Positions 7,314 to 14,887 of a stretch of DNA of 51,093 nucleotides are shown here, piece by piece. The stretch is from positions 1 through 51,093 of IMG/VR virus record IMGVR_UViG_3300044997_000886; one strand, given 5' to 3'. The translations under genes and the position numbers were made by a program. Under the pieces are notes generated by a model that worked only from the letters and a program-made list of their open reading frames with translations, was not told the DNA's origin and searched no databases. Numbering within the stretch: position 1 is the first letter of the stretch; each line of letters begins with the position of its first letter. The stretch is from a virus.

Positions 7314-8456
7314 ATGCCTAAAAAATCTAAAGAAGAAATAATTGAATCGTCTGGACCATCCGCATCAGATCGTTTGCTATCCTTTCTTAAAGATAATAAA
7401 GAAGATCATTATAATTTTGAGGATGAAATTTACTATAAAGTTTCTACTGGTAGCCTAAATTTAGATATAGCCACTAGCGGAGGTTTATCTCCGGGCCTGC
7501 ATAGATTCATTGGTATGAATGAAGGAGGAAAAACTTCAGAAGCATTAGAAGTCGCTAAGAATTTTCTCAAAACAGTAAAAGATTCGAGAGCGTTGCTTTT
7601 TAAAGCGGAGGGAAGACTAAGCAAAGAAATAAAAGAAAGATCAGGAATAAAATTTGTAACAGATCCCAAAGAATGGATTGATGGAACTTGTTTTGTTTTT
7701 GAATGTAATGTATTTGAAACGGTTTCTGAATTAATGAAAGATTTAATACAATCAAATGACGAAAATAAAAAATATATTTTTATTCTTGATTCAGTAGACG
7801 GTTTAATTACTAAAGGAGACAAAGAAAAGACGTTAAGCGAAGCGACAAAGGTAGCGGGTGGAGCAGTAATCTCATCTATGTTAATGAAAAAGATTTCTCT
7901 TGCGCTATCCAAACGAGGACATATGGCTATTTTTATTAGTCAAGTTCGCTCAGATATTAAACTTGATCCATACGCAGCAAATAAAGAAGTAAGACAAACT
8001 TCGGCTACGGGTGGTAACGCCTTGTTGCACTTTGCGAACTGGATTCTTGAATTTGAGCCACGTTATAACAAAGATCTTATTCTTGAAAAACCAAATGAAA
8101 AATATGATTCAGTCAAAAATAAAATTATTGGACATAATGTAAAAATCGGTATTAAAAAATCTACAAATGAAACAACAAATTCAAAAGTTCAATATCCTAT
8201 AAAATACGGAAGAAAAGAAGGATCTTCTGTCTGGAAAGAATACGAAGTAATTGATCAGATATTGGCTTGGGAATTTGCAACTGCTAAAGGTGCTTGGGTA
8301 ACTTTCTCTGATGAAATTGTAGATGAACTTAAAAAATCTAATATTGAATTAAAAAAGCAACATCAAGGCATTGATAATCTAAGATCATATTTAGAAGAAA
8401 ATAAAAACATAACTGATTATTTTTACAATAAATTTATTAGTGCATTAATACCATGA
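7314..8456 (+). CDS. RecA/UvsX-family recombinase
   Basis: A 380-residue RecA-fold ATPase. The Walker A loop is GMNEGGKT (residues 67-74), KAEGRL (97-102) carries the candidate catalytic glutamate E99, and Walker B is YIFILDS with D159. The L2-type DNA-binding region follows in QVRSD and TSATGGNALLHFANW. STGSLNLDIATSGGLSPG (44-61) is the classic RecA lead-in. It should form filaments on ssDNA and drive strand exchange for recombination-dependent replication and repair. Length fits phage UvsX (about 390) and bacterial RecA (about 350). It overlaps the following nuclease gene by 4 nt (ATGA) and heads the replication/recombination block. Distinguishing RecA from UvsX needs a phylogeny. Confidence 0.9.
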   Translation: MPKKSKEEIIESSGPSASDRLLSFLKDNKEDHYNFEDEIYYKVSTGSLNLDIATSGGLSPGLHRFIGMNEGGKTSEALEVAKNFLKTVKDSRALLFKAEGRLSKEIKERSGIKFVTDPKEWIDGTCFVFECNVFETVSELMKDLIQSNDENKKYIFILDSVDGLITKGDKEKTLSEATKVAGGAVISSMLMKKISLALSKRGHMAIFISQVRSDIKLDPYAANKEVRQTSATGGNALLHFANWILEFEPRYNKDLILEKPNEKYDSVKNKIIGHNVKIGIKKSTNETTNSKVQYPIKYGRKEGSSVWKEYEVIDQILAWEFATAKGAWVTFSDEIVDELKKSNIELKKQHQGIDNLRSYLEENKNITDYFYNKFISALIP

Positions 8457-8872
8457 GGCTATTAAATATTAACGGGGAACTCGTTAATAAGAATGTAAGA
8501 AAAAATTTAATAAATTGGCAAGGCAAAAGCCGTAGTAAATTACAATTTAAATTTAAACAATTCTTTTATCCTTATTGGAAAAATCATATCGTATATGAAG
8601 AGTTTCCCGTTTATGGGAGCATGCTTAAAGTAGATTTTTTAAATGCAACAAAACGAATAGCAGTTGAGATTCAAGGTGATCAACACGAATCATTTAATAA
8701 ATTTTTCCATAATGATTCTAGATTAAAATATTTAAATAGCATAAAAAGAGACGTAAAGAAAGAAAAATGGTTAGAGATTAATGAGTTTAAATTTTTAGAG
8801 CTATATGAAAATGATTTAGGAAACCTCTCGCCACAATATATAGAAGAAAGATTTAATATTTTTATTATTTAA
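8453..8872 (+). CDS. Small PD-(D/E)XK-fold endonuclease (DUF559/Vsr-like)
   Basis: A 139-residue protein. The core is VDF (D61), then IAVEIQGDQH (residues 69-78, E72-x-Q74), i.e. a D...ExQ variant of the PD-(D/E)XK active site, with H78 and a preceding conserved glutamate region (YEEFPVYGS). This arrangement is seen in very-short-patch repair and DUF559 nucleases. It is likely to cut or nick DNA, perhaps during recombination or processing of replication intermediates. Translational coupling to the RecA-like gene (ATGA overlap) supports a recombination role. Substrate preference cannot be told. The glutamine replacing the usual lysine is common in this subgroup. Confidence 0.72.
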   Translation: MRLLNINGELVNKNVRKNLINWQGKSRSKLQFKFKQFFYPYWKNHIVYEEFPVYGSMLKVDFLNATKRIAVEIQGDQHESFNKFFHNDSRLKYLNSIKRDVKKEKWLEINEFKFLELYENDLGNLSPQYIEERFNIFII

Positions 8873-8887
8873 GTGTAAAAGTTTATA

Positions 8888-9160
8888 GTGATAAATAAGA
8901 AAAAATTTAATTTTCCAGAATCTCTTTTAAAGCAAATAGACGAATGCAGCTTTGGTGGATATATAATGTTTAATTTTTCAAATAAAGGCGAACCCCAAGT
9001 GTTCACTAAATTTGATAATCAAATAAATGCTATGGCACTTTTATATTATGTAAATACATGGAGTCAAAGCATTGATCAATTAAATTTAGAAGCAACCACA
9101 GATTTAATCTCAAGAAAAAACCAAGACGACGATTTTGATGAATCAGAAAACAAAGATTAA
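8888..9160 (+). CDS. Small hypothetical protein
   Basis: A protein of up to 90 residues from a GTG start at 8888; the first in-frame ATG is at 8969, which would leave about 63 residues. No clear Shine-Dalgarno supports either start. The C-terminal tail is very acidic (NQDDDFDESENKD). The middle (GGYIMFNFSNKGEPQVFTKFDNQINAMALLYYV) looks like a small alpha/beta fold. The acidic tail recalls phage proteins that dock on ssDNA-binding or replication proteins, but no family is recognised. It sits between the nuclease and the helicase promoter. Confidence 0.55.
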   Translation: MINKKKFNFPESLLKQIDECSFGGYIMFNFSNKGEPQVFTKFDNQINAMALLYYVNTWSQSIDQLNLEATTDLISRKNQDDDFDESENKD

Positions 9161-9163
9161 AAC

Positions 9164-9192
9164 TTGACTTTTAATTTTTACTTTGGTATCAT
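9164..9192 (+). promoter_or_regulatory. Promoter before helicase gene, short-leader class
   Basis: TTGACT (9164-9169), a 17-nt spacer and TATCAT (9187-9192) end 10 nt before the ATG at 9203. The same TATCAT box at the same spacing recurs at 17449-17477 and 21083-21111. Confidence 0.7.
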
Positions 9193-9202
9193 ATAATACT
9201 GA

Positions 9203-10687
9203 ATGATATACTCTTTACAGGTAGAAAGACACGTATTAAGCGGGCTTTTAAAGCATCAAGATTTATTTGCGGATATTGATGTTTTTTTAACAGAAAATGA
9301 TTTTTATAATGATGTTCATGCATCTATATATACTGTATTTAAGAATATTAAACATAGGGGTGAAAATGTAGATAAAGTTCTGCTGGCCGAAAGGATCAAG
9401 AATTTAGGAATCACATTTAAAGATGAAATTAACATATTTGATTATGTAGATAACTTAAGTTTTTCTCAAATCACCGAAGAAGCCACATTAAATGCTTGTA
9501 AAGAATTAATTAAATTAAGAATTCGCAGAGAAATATCTCAAACAGCAGATAAATTAAAAGAATATATAAATAAAAATTCTGATGATTCAGTAGATCAAAT
9601 CATTGGTAAAATAGATCAAATATATAATAAAAAAATTTCTGTTTACTCCGAAAATGATATGCCAGTTAATATTTTCGCTGAGGTTGAAGACCTTGTCGAA
9701 GAAATTGGTAATACGCCAAAAGATGATACTGGATTAATCACACCATATTCTGAATTTAATAGAATGTATGGCGGTTTAAAAAATGGTAATATATATGCGA
9801 TAGCTAGTAGACCGGGACAAGGAAAATCAACTTGGCTAAATGATATCTGTTTTAAAACTTCAATTAATCCAAAGAATAAGACAAAAACATTAATTCTTGA
9901 TACAGAAATGCAAACGGTAGATATTCAATTAAGAATGGTCGCTTCATTGACTGATGTGCCAGTTTGGTATCTTGAAACGGGTAACTGGAGAAAAAATGAA
10001 GAAATGACAAAAAAAGTAAGAGCAGCTTGGGCAAAAGTTAAAACATATGAATATTTTCACTATCATGTTGGGAATAAAAATATTGATCAAGTATGTTCAA
10101 TTATTCGTAGATGGTATCTTTCTAAGGTTGGCCGTGGAAACCAAGCAATGATTGCTTATGATTATATTAAATTAACTGGAGAGAAAGTAAGTCAAAACTG
10201 GGCAGAACATCAGGCGATTGGAGAAAAAATTGATAAACTAAAAAGAATTTCAGAAGAAATTCATTGTCCAATTATAACAGCGATGCAATTAAATAGAACT
10301 GGAGAAAATTTTAATAGAAATTCAAATAATGTCGTTGACGATAGCTCTGTCATTTCTCTTTCAGATAGACTTCAATGGTTCGCCTCGTTTGTAGCAATTT
10401 TTAGAAGAAAAACTTTAGACGAAATAACTCTTGATGGTCAAGCTTTTGGTACTCATAAATTAATACCTACAAAAACAAGATTTCAAGGCCGTGATGCGGC
10501 TGGGCATCAAGATTTAGTGAGAAGACTAGATTGCACGGGCAAAGAAGTATGGGCTCAAAATTATTTAAATTATCAAGTAACCAATTTTAATATTGAAGAA
10601 AGAGGATCTTTAAGAGATGTAGCAGAAAGACAAAGAGAACAATATCAACTAAATGATACAAATTCAAATGATGGAGAATTATTATGA
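9203..10687 (+). CDS. DnaB-type replicative DNA helicase
   Basis: A 494-residue two-domain helicase. Residues 1-120 form the DnaB N-terminal domain (MIYSLQVERHVLSGLL, then NDFYNDVHASIY). The RecA-like motor carries Walker A ASRPGQGKST (201-210, K208), a catalytic-Glu segment LILDTEMQ, and Walker B in MIAYDYIKL. The motif Q(L/M)NRTGEN and the arginine-rich C-terminal segment (LIPTKTRFQGRD) match DnaB and phage gp41-like helicases. It unwinds the fork 5'-3' and recruits the primase, encoded two genes downstream. It has its own promoter and overlaps thyX by 4 nt. Length is typical for the family. Confidence 0.92.
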   Translation: MIYSLQVERHVLSGLLKHQDLFADIDVFLTENDFYNDVHASIYTVFKNIKHRGENVDKVLLAERIKNLGITFKDEINIFDYVDNLSFSQITEEATLNACKELIKLRIRREISQTADKLKEYINKNSDDSVDQIIGKIDQIYNKKISVYSENDMPVNIFAEVEDLVEEIGNTPKDDTGLITPYSEFNRMYGGLKNGNIYAIASRPGQGKSTWLNDICFKTSINPKNKTKTLILDTEMQTVDIQLRMVASLTDVPVWYLETGNWRKNEEMTKKVRAAWAKVKTYEYFHYHVGNKNIDQVCSIIRRWYLSKVGRGNQAMIAYDYIKLTGEKVSQNWAEHQAIGEKIDKLKRISEEIHCPIITAMQLNRTGENFNRNSNNVVDDSSVISLSDRLQWFASFVAIFRRKTLDEITLDGQAFGTHKLIPTKTRFQGRDAAGHQDLVRRLDCTGKEVWAQNYLNYQVTNFNIEERGSLRDVAERQREQYQLNDTNSNDGELL

Positions 10688-11340
10688 ATGTACAACTAGT
10701 GTCAATTACAAAACCAGAAAATAAAGAACTTAAAAATTCTGAAGATTTAGTAGCTTATTGTGCTAGAGTGAGCAATCCATCAAATCAAATGAATATTGAA
10801 ACTGCACCAAAACTTTTGAAATTTTTAATTAAACATAAACATTGGAGTCCATTTGAACTAGTTGATATGTGTTTAGAAATTAAAACTAGTCGGGCTGTTG
10901 CGGCTCAAATTTTAAGACATAGATCTTTCTCATTTCAAGAATTTAGCCAAAGATATAGCGTTGCAAATGAATATGAAGACATAGAGTTAAGACTTCAAGG
11001 AGATAAAAATAGACAAGTTGGCGAAAAACTTTTACCAATAGACACAAATGCATATGATAGCGTCAGTAAACTTTTGGTTGAATCCTTATCTCTATCTCAA
11101 CATTGTTATGAAACTATGATAGAAAATGGGGTCGCAAAAGAAGTCGCAAGGATGATATTACCATTAACTACGCAAACTACTATGTATATGAAAGGCTCAT
11201 TAAGAAGTTGGATTCATTATATAGAATTAAGAACTGAACAAAATACACAAAAAGAGCATAGAGAAATCGCAGAAAAATGCAAAAAGATTTTCGTCAAAGA
11301 ATTCCCTACTATAAGTGAGGCATTAGAATGGAAGAAGTAA
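10684..11340 (+). CDS. thyX: FAD-dependent thymidylate synthase ThyX
   Basis: A 218-residue flavoenzyme of normal ThyX length. The defining motif RHRx7S is intact: R78-H79-R80 ... S88 within RHRSFSFQEFSQRY. HWSPFEL (about 53-59) and LPLTTQTTMYMKGSLRSW (C-terminal) are the other conserved segments. It makes dTMP from dUMP with methylene-tetrahydrofolate and NADPH, supplying thymidine for an AT-rich genome. It overlaps the helicase stop by 4 nt and the primase start by 13 nt, so it is embedded in the replisome operon, a common place in phages. No oddities seen. Confidence 0.95.
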   Translation: MNVQLVSITKPENKELKNSEDLVAYCARVSNPSNQMNIETAPKLLKFLIKHKHWSPFELVDMCLEIKTSRAVAAQILRHRSFSFQEFSQRYSVANEYEDIELRLQGDKNRQVGEKLLPIDTNAYDSVSKLLVESLSLSQHCYETMIENGVAKEVARMILPLTTQTTMYMKGSLRSWIHYIELRTEQNTQKEHREIAEKCKKIFVKEFPTISEALEWKK

Positions 11341-12233
11341 ACGTATATCAAATCCTGACAGATTTAGGATATAAATTAAAAGACTGTGGTAAAGAATATA
11401 GGGCTAGACCTCTTTACAGAGACAGCGATAATGATACTGTTTTAAAAATTTATAAAGATACGGGGCATTGGTTTGATTTTAAAGAAAATATTAGCGGTGA
11501 TTTTAGCTCTTTAGTAGGTATGACTCTAAAATTAGAAGATCCAGATAAAGCAAAAGAATGGTTAAAAGATAAAAACTTTACGCTAAATATTATCAAGGAA
11601 ACAAAAAAACCTCTATTAAAATCAACAAAAAAATTTGATCAAAGTTTACTTGCTAATTTAGAGAATAATCAATGTTATTGGAATAATAGAGGAATTAAAA
11701 ACGAAACGCTTACTGAATTTAAGGGCGGCGTAGGCAGAGCAGGAAAAATGAAAAACAGATATGTTTTCCCCATATTTGATATAAATAAGAATATTATTGG
11801 ATTTTCTGGTCGAGATGTAACAAATCTATCAAAGATTAAATGGAAACATCTTGGGGAAAAAAGCGATTTCCTTTATCCATTATTTTTGAATGCCGACATT
11901 ATTGAGGATCAAAGAGAAATTATTTTAGTTGAAAGTGTTGGCGATATGTTAAATTTATGGCAATCTGGAATTAAAAATGTTTTGGTTACATTTGGTACAA
12001 GTTTAAGTTTAGCCATTTTAAACTATTGTTTAAAAATTGATATAAAAAAAATCTATATTAGTTTAAACAATGACTCAGATAAGAATAATGCAGGTAATGT
12101 TGGGGCAGAGAAAACTTATTCAAGGCTAAAAAGATATTTTGATGAAAGACAATTACAAATAGCACTACCCACTAAAAAAGATTTTGGCGAAATGAATAAA
12201 GAAGAAATTTTACAATGGAAAAACAATCTCTAA
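11328..12233 (+). CDS. DnaG-type primase with TOPRIM domain, zinc site lost
   Basis: A 301-residue compact primase. Residues about 5-65 resemble the DnaG N-terminal zinc-binding domain in layout (YRARPLYRDSDNDT, then GHWFDFKENISGDFSSLV) but have only one cysteine, so a CHC2-type zinc site cannot form. The catalytic core follows: YVFPIFD and IIGFSGRD (145-163), then the TOPRIM domain with E202 in LVESVGD and D249-x-D251 in SLNNDSD. GTS at 223-225 is the usual TOPRIM turn. It synthesises RNA primers beside the DnaB-type helicase encoded upstream. No C-terminal helicase-interaction domain is obvious. It overlaps thyX by 13 nt and the nuclease gene by 19 nt. Confidence 0.85.
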   Translation: MEEVNVYQILTDLGYKLKDCGKEYRARPLYRDSDNDTVLKIYKDTGHWFDFKENISGDFSSLVGMTLKLEDPDKAKEWLKDKNFTLNIIKETKKPLLKSTKKFDQSLLANLENNQCYWNNRGIKNETLTEFKGGVGRAGKMKNRYVFPIFDINKNIIGFSGRDVTNLSKIKWKHLGEKSDFLYPLFLNADIIEDQREIILVESVGDMLNLWQSGIKNVLVTFGTSLSLAILNYCLKIDIKKIYISLNNDSDKNNAGNVGAEKTYSRLKRYFDERQLQIALPTKKDFGEMNKEEILQWKNNL

Positions 12234-13183
12234 AAGTTTTATCTGCCTCCAGAATTAAAACCCTCGAAACTTGCTCTTGGGTTTACTGGAATAATTATCA
12301 TACTAAAGTTCCCCAGAGTCAAAATGATGGAGCCTTAAGAGGTACAATTTGCCATACGATATTTGAATTACTTTTAAATTCAAAACATAAAAATCATTTT
12401 GATAAAATTATAAAAAAGAATTCAATAAAAGGCAGCAAAGCGATTACAAGATTAGTGAAAAAATTAAAAGCCAAAGTTGGTTTAGATCAATCAAATTTTG
12501 AAATTTTAGATCAAATGATAATGGTAGGCTTAAAACATGACTTCTTTGGTGAAAAAGATGGAAAAATTATATCACCAGAATATGCATTTGAAATCAAAAA
12601 TGATAGTCCAAAATATCATATTAAGGGTTTTATTGACAAACCCATTAAATCAAAGAATAAAATAGTTATAATTGACTATAAAAGCTCTAAAGCTAAATTC
12701 AAGGGTGATGACTTAGAAGCTAATATTCAAGCTATGATGTATAGTCTAGCTAGTAAAAAATTATGGCCTAAATTAAAACCAATAGTAAGATTTTTATTCC
12801 TTAGATTCCCCAAACAACCAATACAAGAGCTTGAGTTTACAGAAGATCAAATAAAAGGATTTGAGCATTATTTAGAGCATATTAATGACTATATTAATAA
12901 TTTTGATGAAAATTCGGCTAAAGTTAATTTTGCTATAGATAACGATAAAAGTAAATGGATGTGTGGCGTTGGAAATTGGAGATGTCCTTATAGAGATCCT
13001 TATGAATATTATGTAAAATTAAATAATAAGGATGAAATTATTGAAACTAGTCTAGAAGATAATTTTAAAGACTTAAAAGATTTTCGTGTTGAAAAAAGAA
13101 AATACAATGGATGCCCGAAGTTTAATCTACAAAAAACAAATGACGAATTTTTAGATAAATCAAAAGATGAATTTTTAGATTGA
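12215..13183 (+). CDS. PD-(D/E)XK nuclease (RecB/Cas4/AddB-like) with possible Fe-S cysteines
   Basis: A 322-residue exonuclease-like protein. It starts LSASRIKTLETCSWVYW (C20), has RGTICHTIFELLL with H47, catalytic D141 in KGFIDKP, D154-x-K156 in VIIDYKSS, and Q172/Y176 in ANIQAMMY. These are the ordered motifs of RecB-family nucleases. Cysteines C20, C250, C257 and C300 bracket the domain as in Cas4 and AddB, where four cysteines hold a [4Fe-4S] cluster, though the spacing of the last cysteine is wider here. It probably degrades or resects DNA ends with the RecA-like protein. The C-terminus contains a short direct repeat of DEFLD. A promoter overlaps its stop codon. Confidence 0.83.
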   Translation: MEKQSLKVLSASRIKTLETCSWVYWNNYHTKVPQSQNDGALRGTICHTIFELLLNSKHKNHFDKIIKKNSIKGSKAITRLVKKLKAKVGLDQSNFEILDQMIMVGLKHDFFGEKDGKIISPEYAFEIKNDSPKYHIKGFIDKPIKSKNKIVIIDYKSSKAKFKGDDLEANIQAMMYSLASKKLWPKLKPIVRFLFLRFPKQPIQELEFTEDQIKGFEHYLEHINDYINNFDENSAKVNFAIDNDKSKWMCGVGNWRCPYRDPYEYYVKLNNKDEIIETSLEDNFKDLKDFRVEKRKYNGCPKFNLQKTNDEFLDKSKDEFLD

Positions 13184-13208
13184 TTCTTATTAATATTTGA
13201 GCTATACT
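13180..13208 (+). promoter_or_regulatory. Promoter before split replicase genes, short-leader class
   Basis: TTGATT (13180-13185, overlapping the TGA stop of the upstream gene), a 17-nt spacer and TATACT (13203-13208) end 7 nt before the ATG at 13216. Another ATG at 13211 is followed at once by a stop and is not the start. Confidence 0.6.
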
Positions 13209-13215
13209 CAATGAA

Positions 13216-13968
13216 ATGATACCTTTATTTAAATCTCATTATTCTTTGGGAAGATCGGTCCTTACCTTAGAAGATAAGGAAGAAGCTGACGATTATCCAG
13301 ATTCCATAATTCAAATCGCTAAACAAAATAAATTAAAAGAAATATTTTTAGTAGAAGATAATATGTCATCATTTCTTGAAGCTTACACAAATACAAGAAA
13401 GAATGATATTAAGTTAAATTATGGATTAAGAATATCTATTACAGAATCAATAAATGATAAGACCGAAGAATCAAAACAAAAAACTTCGAAAATAATTATA
13501 TTCTTTCGTAATAAAAAAGGATATGAAACTTTAACTAAATTGTTTAGTATTGCTGCAAAAAATGGATTTTACTATGAACCAAGGTTAGATTATGAAACAT
13601 TAAATAAAAATTCATCTGAAGATCTATTGGTTGCAATACCATTTTATGATTCTTTTATATTTAATAATACATTAAGAAATTATATATGTATTCCTCAATT
13701 TAAATTAAAGCCAGTAGCATTTGCAGAAGAGAATGATCTACCATTTGATAAAATTATAGAAGAAAAAATTAAAAAATATATTAAAGAAAATGATATAGAT
13801 ATATTTAAAACAAAAAGTATCTATTACAATAAAAGAAAGGATTTCAAATCATATCTTACATTCAGATGCATAAATAATAGAAGCATTTTAAATAAACCAG
13901 AGATAGAACATATGTCAAGTAATGAATTTTGTTTTGAAAGTTTTTTGGAGCAAAAAAATCATGGATGA
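13216..13968 (+). CDS. PHP-like domain protein, detached N-terminus of Pol III alpha
   Basis: A 250-residue protein resembling the PHP domain at the N-terminus of DnaE. It opens PLFKSHYSLGRSVLTLED, which lines up with the family opening (H-x-H-S-x-Y-S-x-x-D-G). It continues with a segment that places residues into strand-helix pairs as DnaE PHP domains do (SIIQIAKQNKLKEIFLVEDN, then NYGLRISI, then GYETLTKLFSIA). The HxH metal-binding motif is not intact, so phosphatase or proofreading activity by this domain is unlikely; a structural role with the polymerase core is more plausible. It is followed by a separate exonuclease gene (8-nt overlap) and the polymerase core 900 nt downstream. Assignment rests on motif order and on context. 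Confidence 0.75.
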   Translation: MIPLFKSHYSLGRSVLTLEDKEEADDYPDSIIQIAKQNKLKEIFLVEDNMSSFLEAYTNTRKNDIKLNYGLRISITESINDKTEESKQKTSKIIIFFRNKKGYETLTKLFSIAAKNGFYYEPRLDYETLNKNSSEDLLVAIPFYDSFIFNNTLRNYICIPQFKLKPVAFAEENDLPFDKIIEEKIKKYIKENDIDIFKTKSIYYNKRKDFKSYLTFRCINNRSILNKPEIEHMSSNEFCFESFLEQKNHG

Positions 13969-14599
13969 TCATCTTCTTAGATATAATAAAACAAAGAACC
14001 TAGTATTTATAGATTGTGAGACATTTAATCTATGTTTAAATTTTTGTCATAATCTTCCTTGGCAAATTGCGATGATTAAAGTCCAAGGAGATAAAAAAAT
14101 TGACCAGAAAAATTTTTACCTTAAATGGCAAACAGACTTAAAAATAAGTCAAGACGCGGCAAGAATAACTAGATATGATCATAAAAAAGTAGAAAAAGAA
14201 GGCCACGACCCAAAGGAAATATTCCCTACAATAAAAGATTGGCTAGATCACGCGGATTATATCATAGGACATAATACAATTGGTTTTGATATTTATTTAA
14301 TAAAAGAATATTATAAATTTATGGGATGTAATTGGCAACACCTAATAAGTAAACTTATAGATACGAATGCTATTGCAAGAGGTATTAAATACGGAATACC
14401 ATATAATCCAAAAGAAAGTTTAATTGAATATCAATATAAAATTTATCACACCAAAAAGAAAAATATCAAAAGCTCTCTTACAGCTTTTGGTAAAGAAGAA
14501 GGTATAGAACATGATTATGATAAATTGCACGACGCAATTAATGATCTTGACCTTAATTTAAAAGTATGGAATAAATTAAAATGGAGACTAGAAGTATGA
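13961..14599 (+). CDS. DnaQ-like 3'-5' proofreading exonuclease (DEDDh)
   Basis: Residues are counted from the ATG at 13961. That start has GGAG at 13947-13950 ten bases upstream and overlaps the PHP-like gene by 8 nt; a more upstream ATG at 13922 would add 13 residues with no supporting site. The 212-residue protein has exo I LVFIDCETF (D18, E20), exo II IIGHNTIGFD, and exo III LHDAINDLD (H-D-A-x-x-D), giving a complete DEDDh set. It should remove misincorporated bases for the polymerase encoded downstream. The order PHP, Exo, Pol along this operon mirrors the domain order of PolC. Its TGA stop overlaps the start of a 23-codon ORF. Confidence 0.88.
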   Translation: MDDHLLRYNKTKNLVFIDCETFNLCLNFCHNLPWQIAMIKVQGDKKIDQKNFYLKWQTDLKISQDAARITRYDHKKVEKEGHDPKEIFPTIKDWLDHADYIIGHNTIGFDIYLIKEYYKFMGCNWQHLISKLIDTNAIARGIKYGIPYNPKESLIEYQYKIYHTKKKNIKSSLTAFGKEEGIEHDYDKLHDAINDLDLNLKVWNKLKWRLEV

Positions 14600-14667
14600 A
14601 CGAAAAAATTAATATAGAAGAATCTGATATGGAAAATGTTATATGGTTTTGTGGCATAAAGAGATAA
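14596..14667 (+). CDS. Tiny ORF (23 aa) between exonuclease and polymerase core
   Basis: ATG at 14596 overlaps the exonuclease stop (ATGA) and the frame runs 23 codons to TAA at 14665-14667, four bases before the next gene. The C-terminus is VIWFCGIKR. The coupled start and exact fit into the gap are the only support. It could be a real micropeptide or a translational bridge that keeps ribosomes coupled to the next start. No function can be assigned. Confidence 0.35.
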   Translation: MNEKINIEESDMENVIWFCGIKR

Positions 14668-14671
14668 TTAT

Positions 14672-14887
14672 ATGGCTTCACTAGATGATATATATGATAT
14701 GATTCAAAAATTAGATGATTCTAATATTGAATATCTTCTGATTACTATTCAAAAAGGCAAGAAGAATGGCAAAGCAGACGTTTTTTATTCTTTAAAAGAT
14801 AAAAATTCAATGAAAATATTAACTCAAGGATTAAAAGAGTTTACAAAAGAAATAGATAGGATAGACGATGAAGGCAAATTTGATTAA
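14672..14887 (+). CDS. Small acidic protein of unknown function inside replicase operon
   Basis: A 71-residue protein (starts MASLDDIYDMIQKLDDSN) with an N-terminal helix, a beta segment (EYLLITIQKGKK, then ADVFYSL) and an acidic C-terminal helix (DRIDDEGKFD). No known family is recognised. It lies between the exonuclease and the polymerase core and overlaps the core start by 20 nt. Its position suggests an accessory factor of the replicase, such as a stabilising peptide analogous in size to Pol III theta, but no sequence similarity is claimed. Gene reality is supported by packing. Confidence 0.6.
   Translation: MASLDDIYDMIQKLDDSNIEYLLITIQKGKKNGKADVFYSLKDKNSMKILTQGLKEFTKEIDRIDDEGKFD

Noticed and set aside
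13922-13960. Longer N-terminus of the exonuclease from ATG 13922
   Set aside because: No ribosome site there, while ATG 13961 has GGAG upstream, an 8-nt overlap and a normal exo I position.
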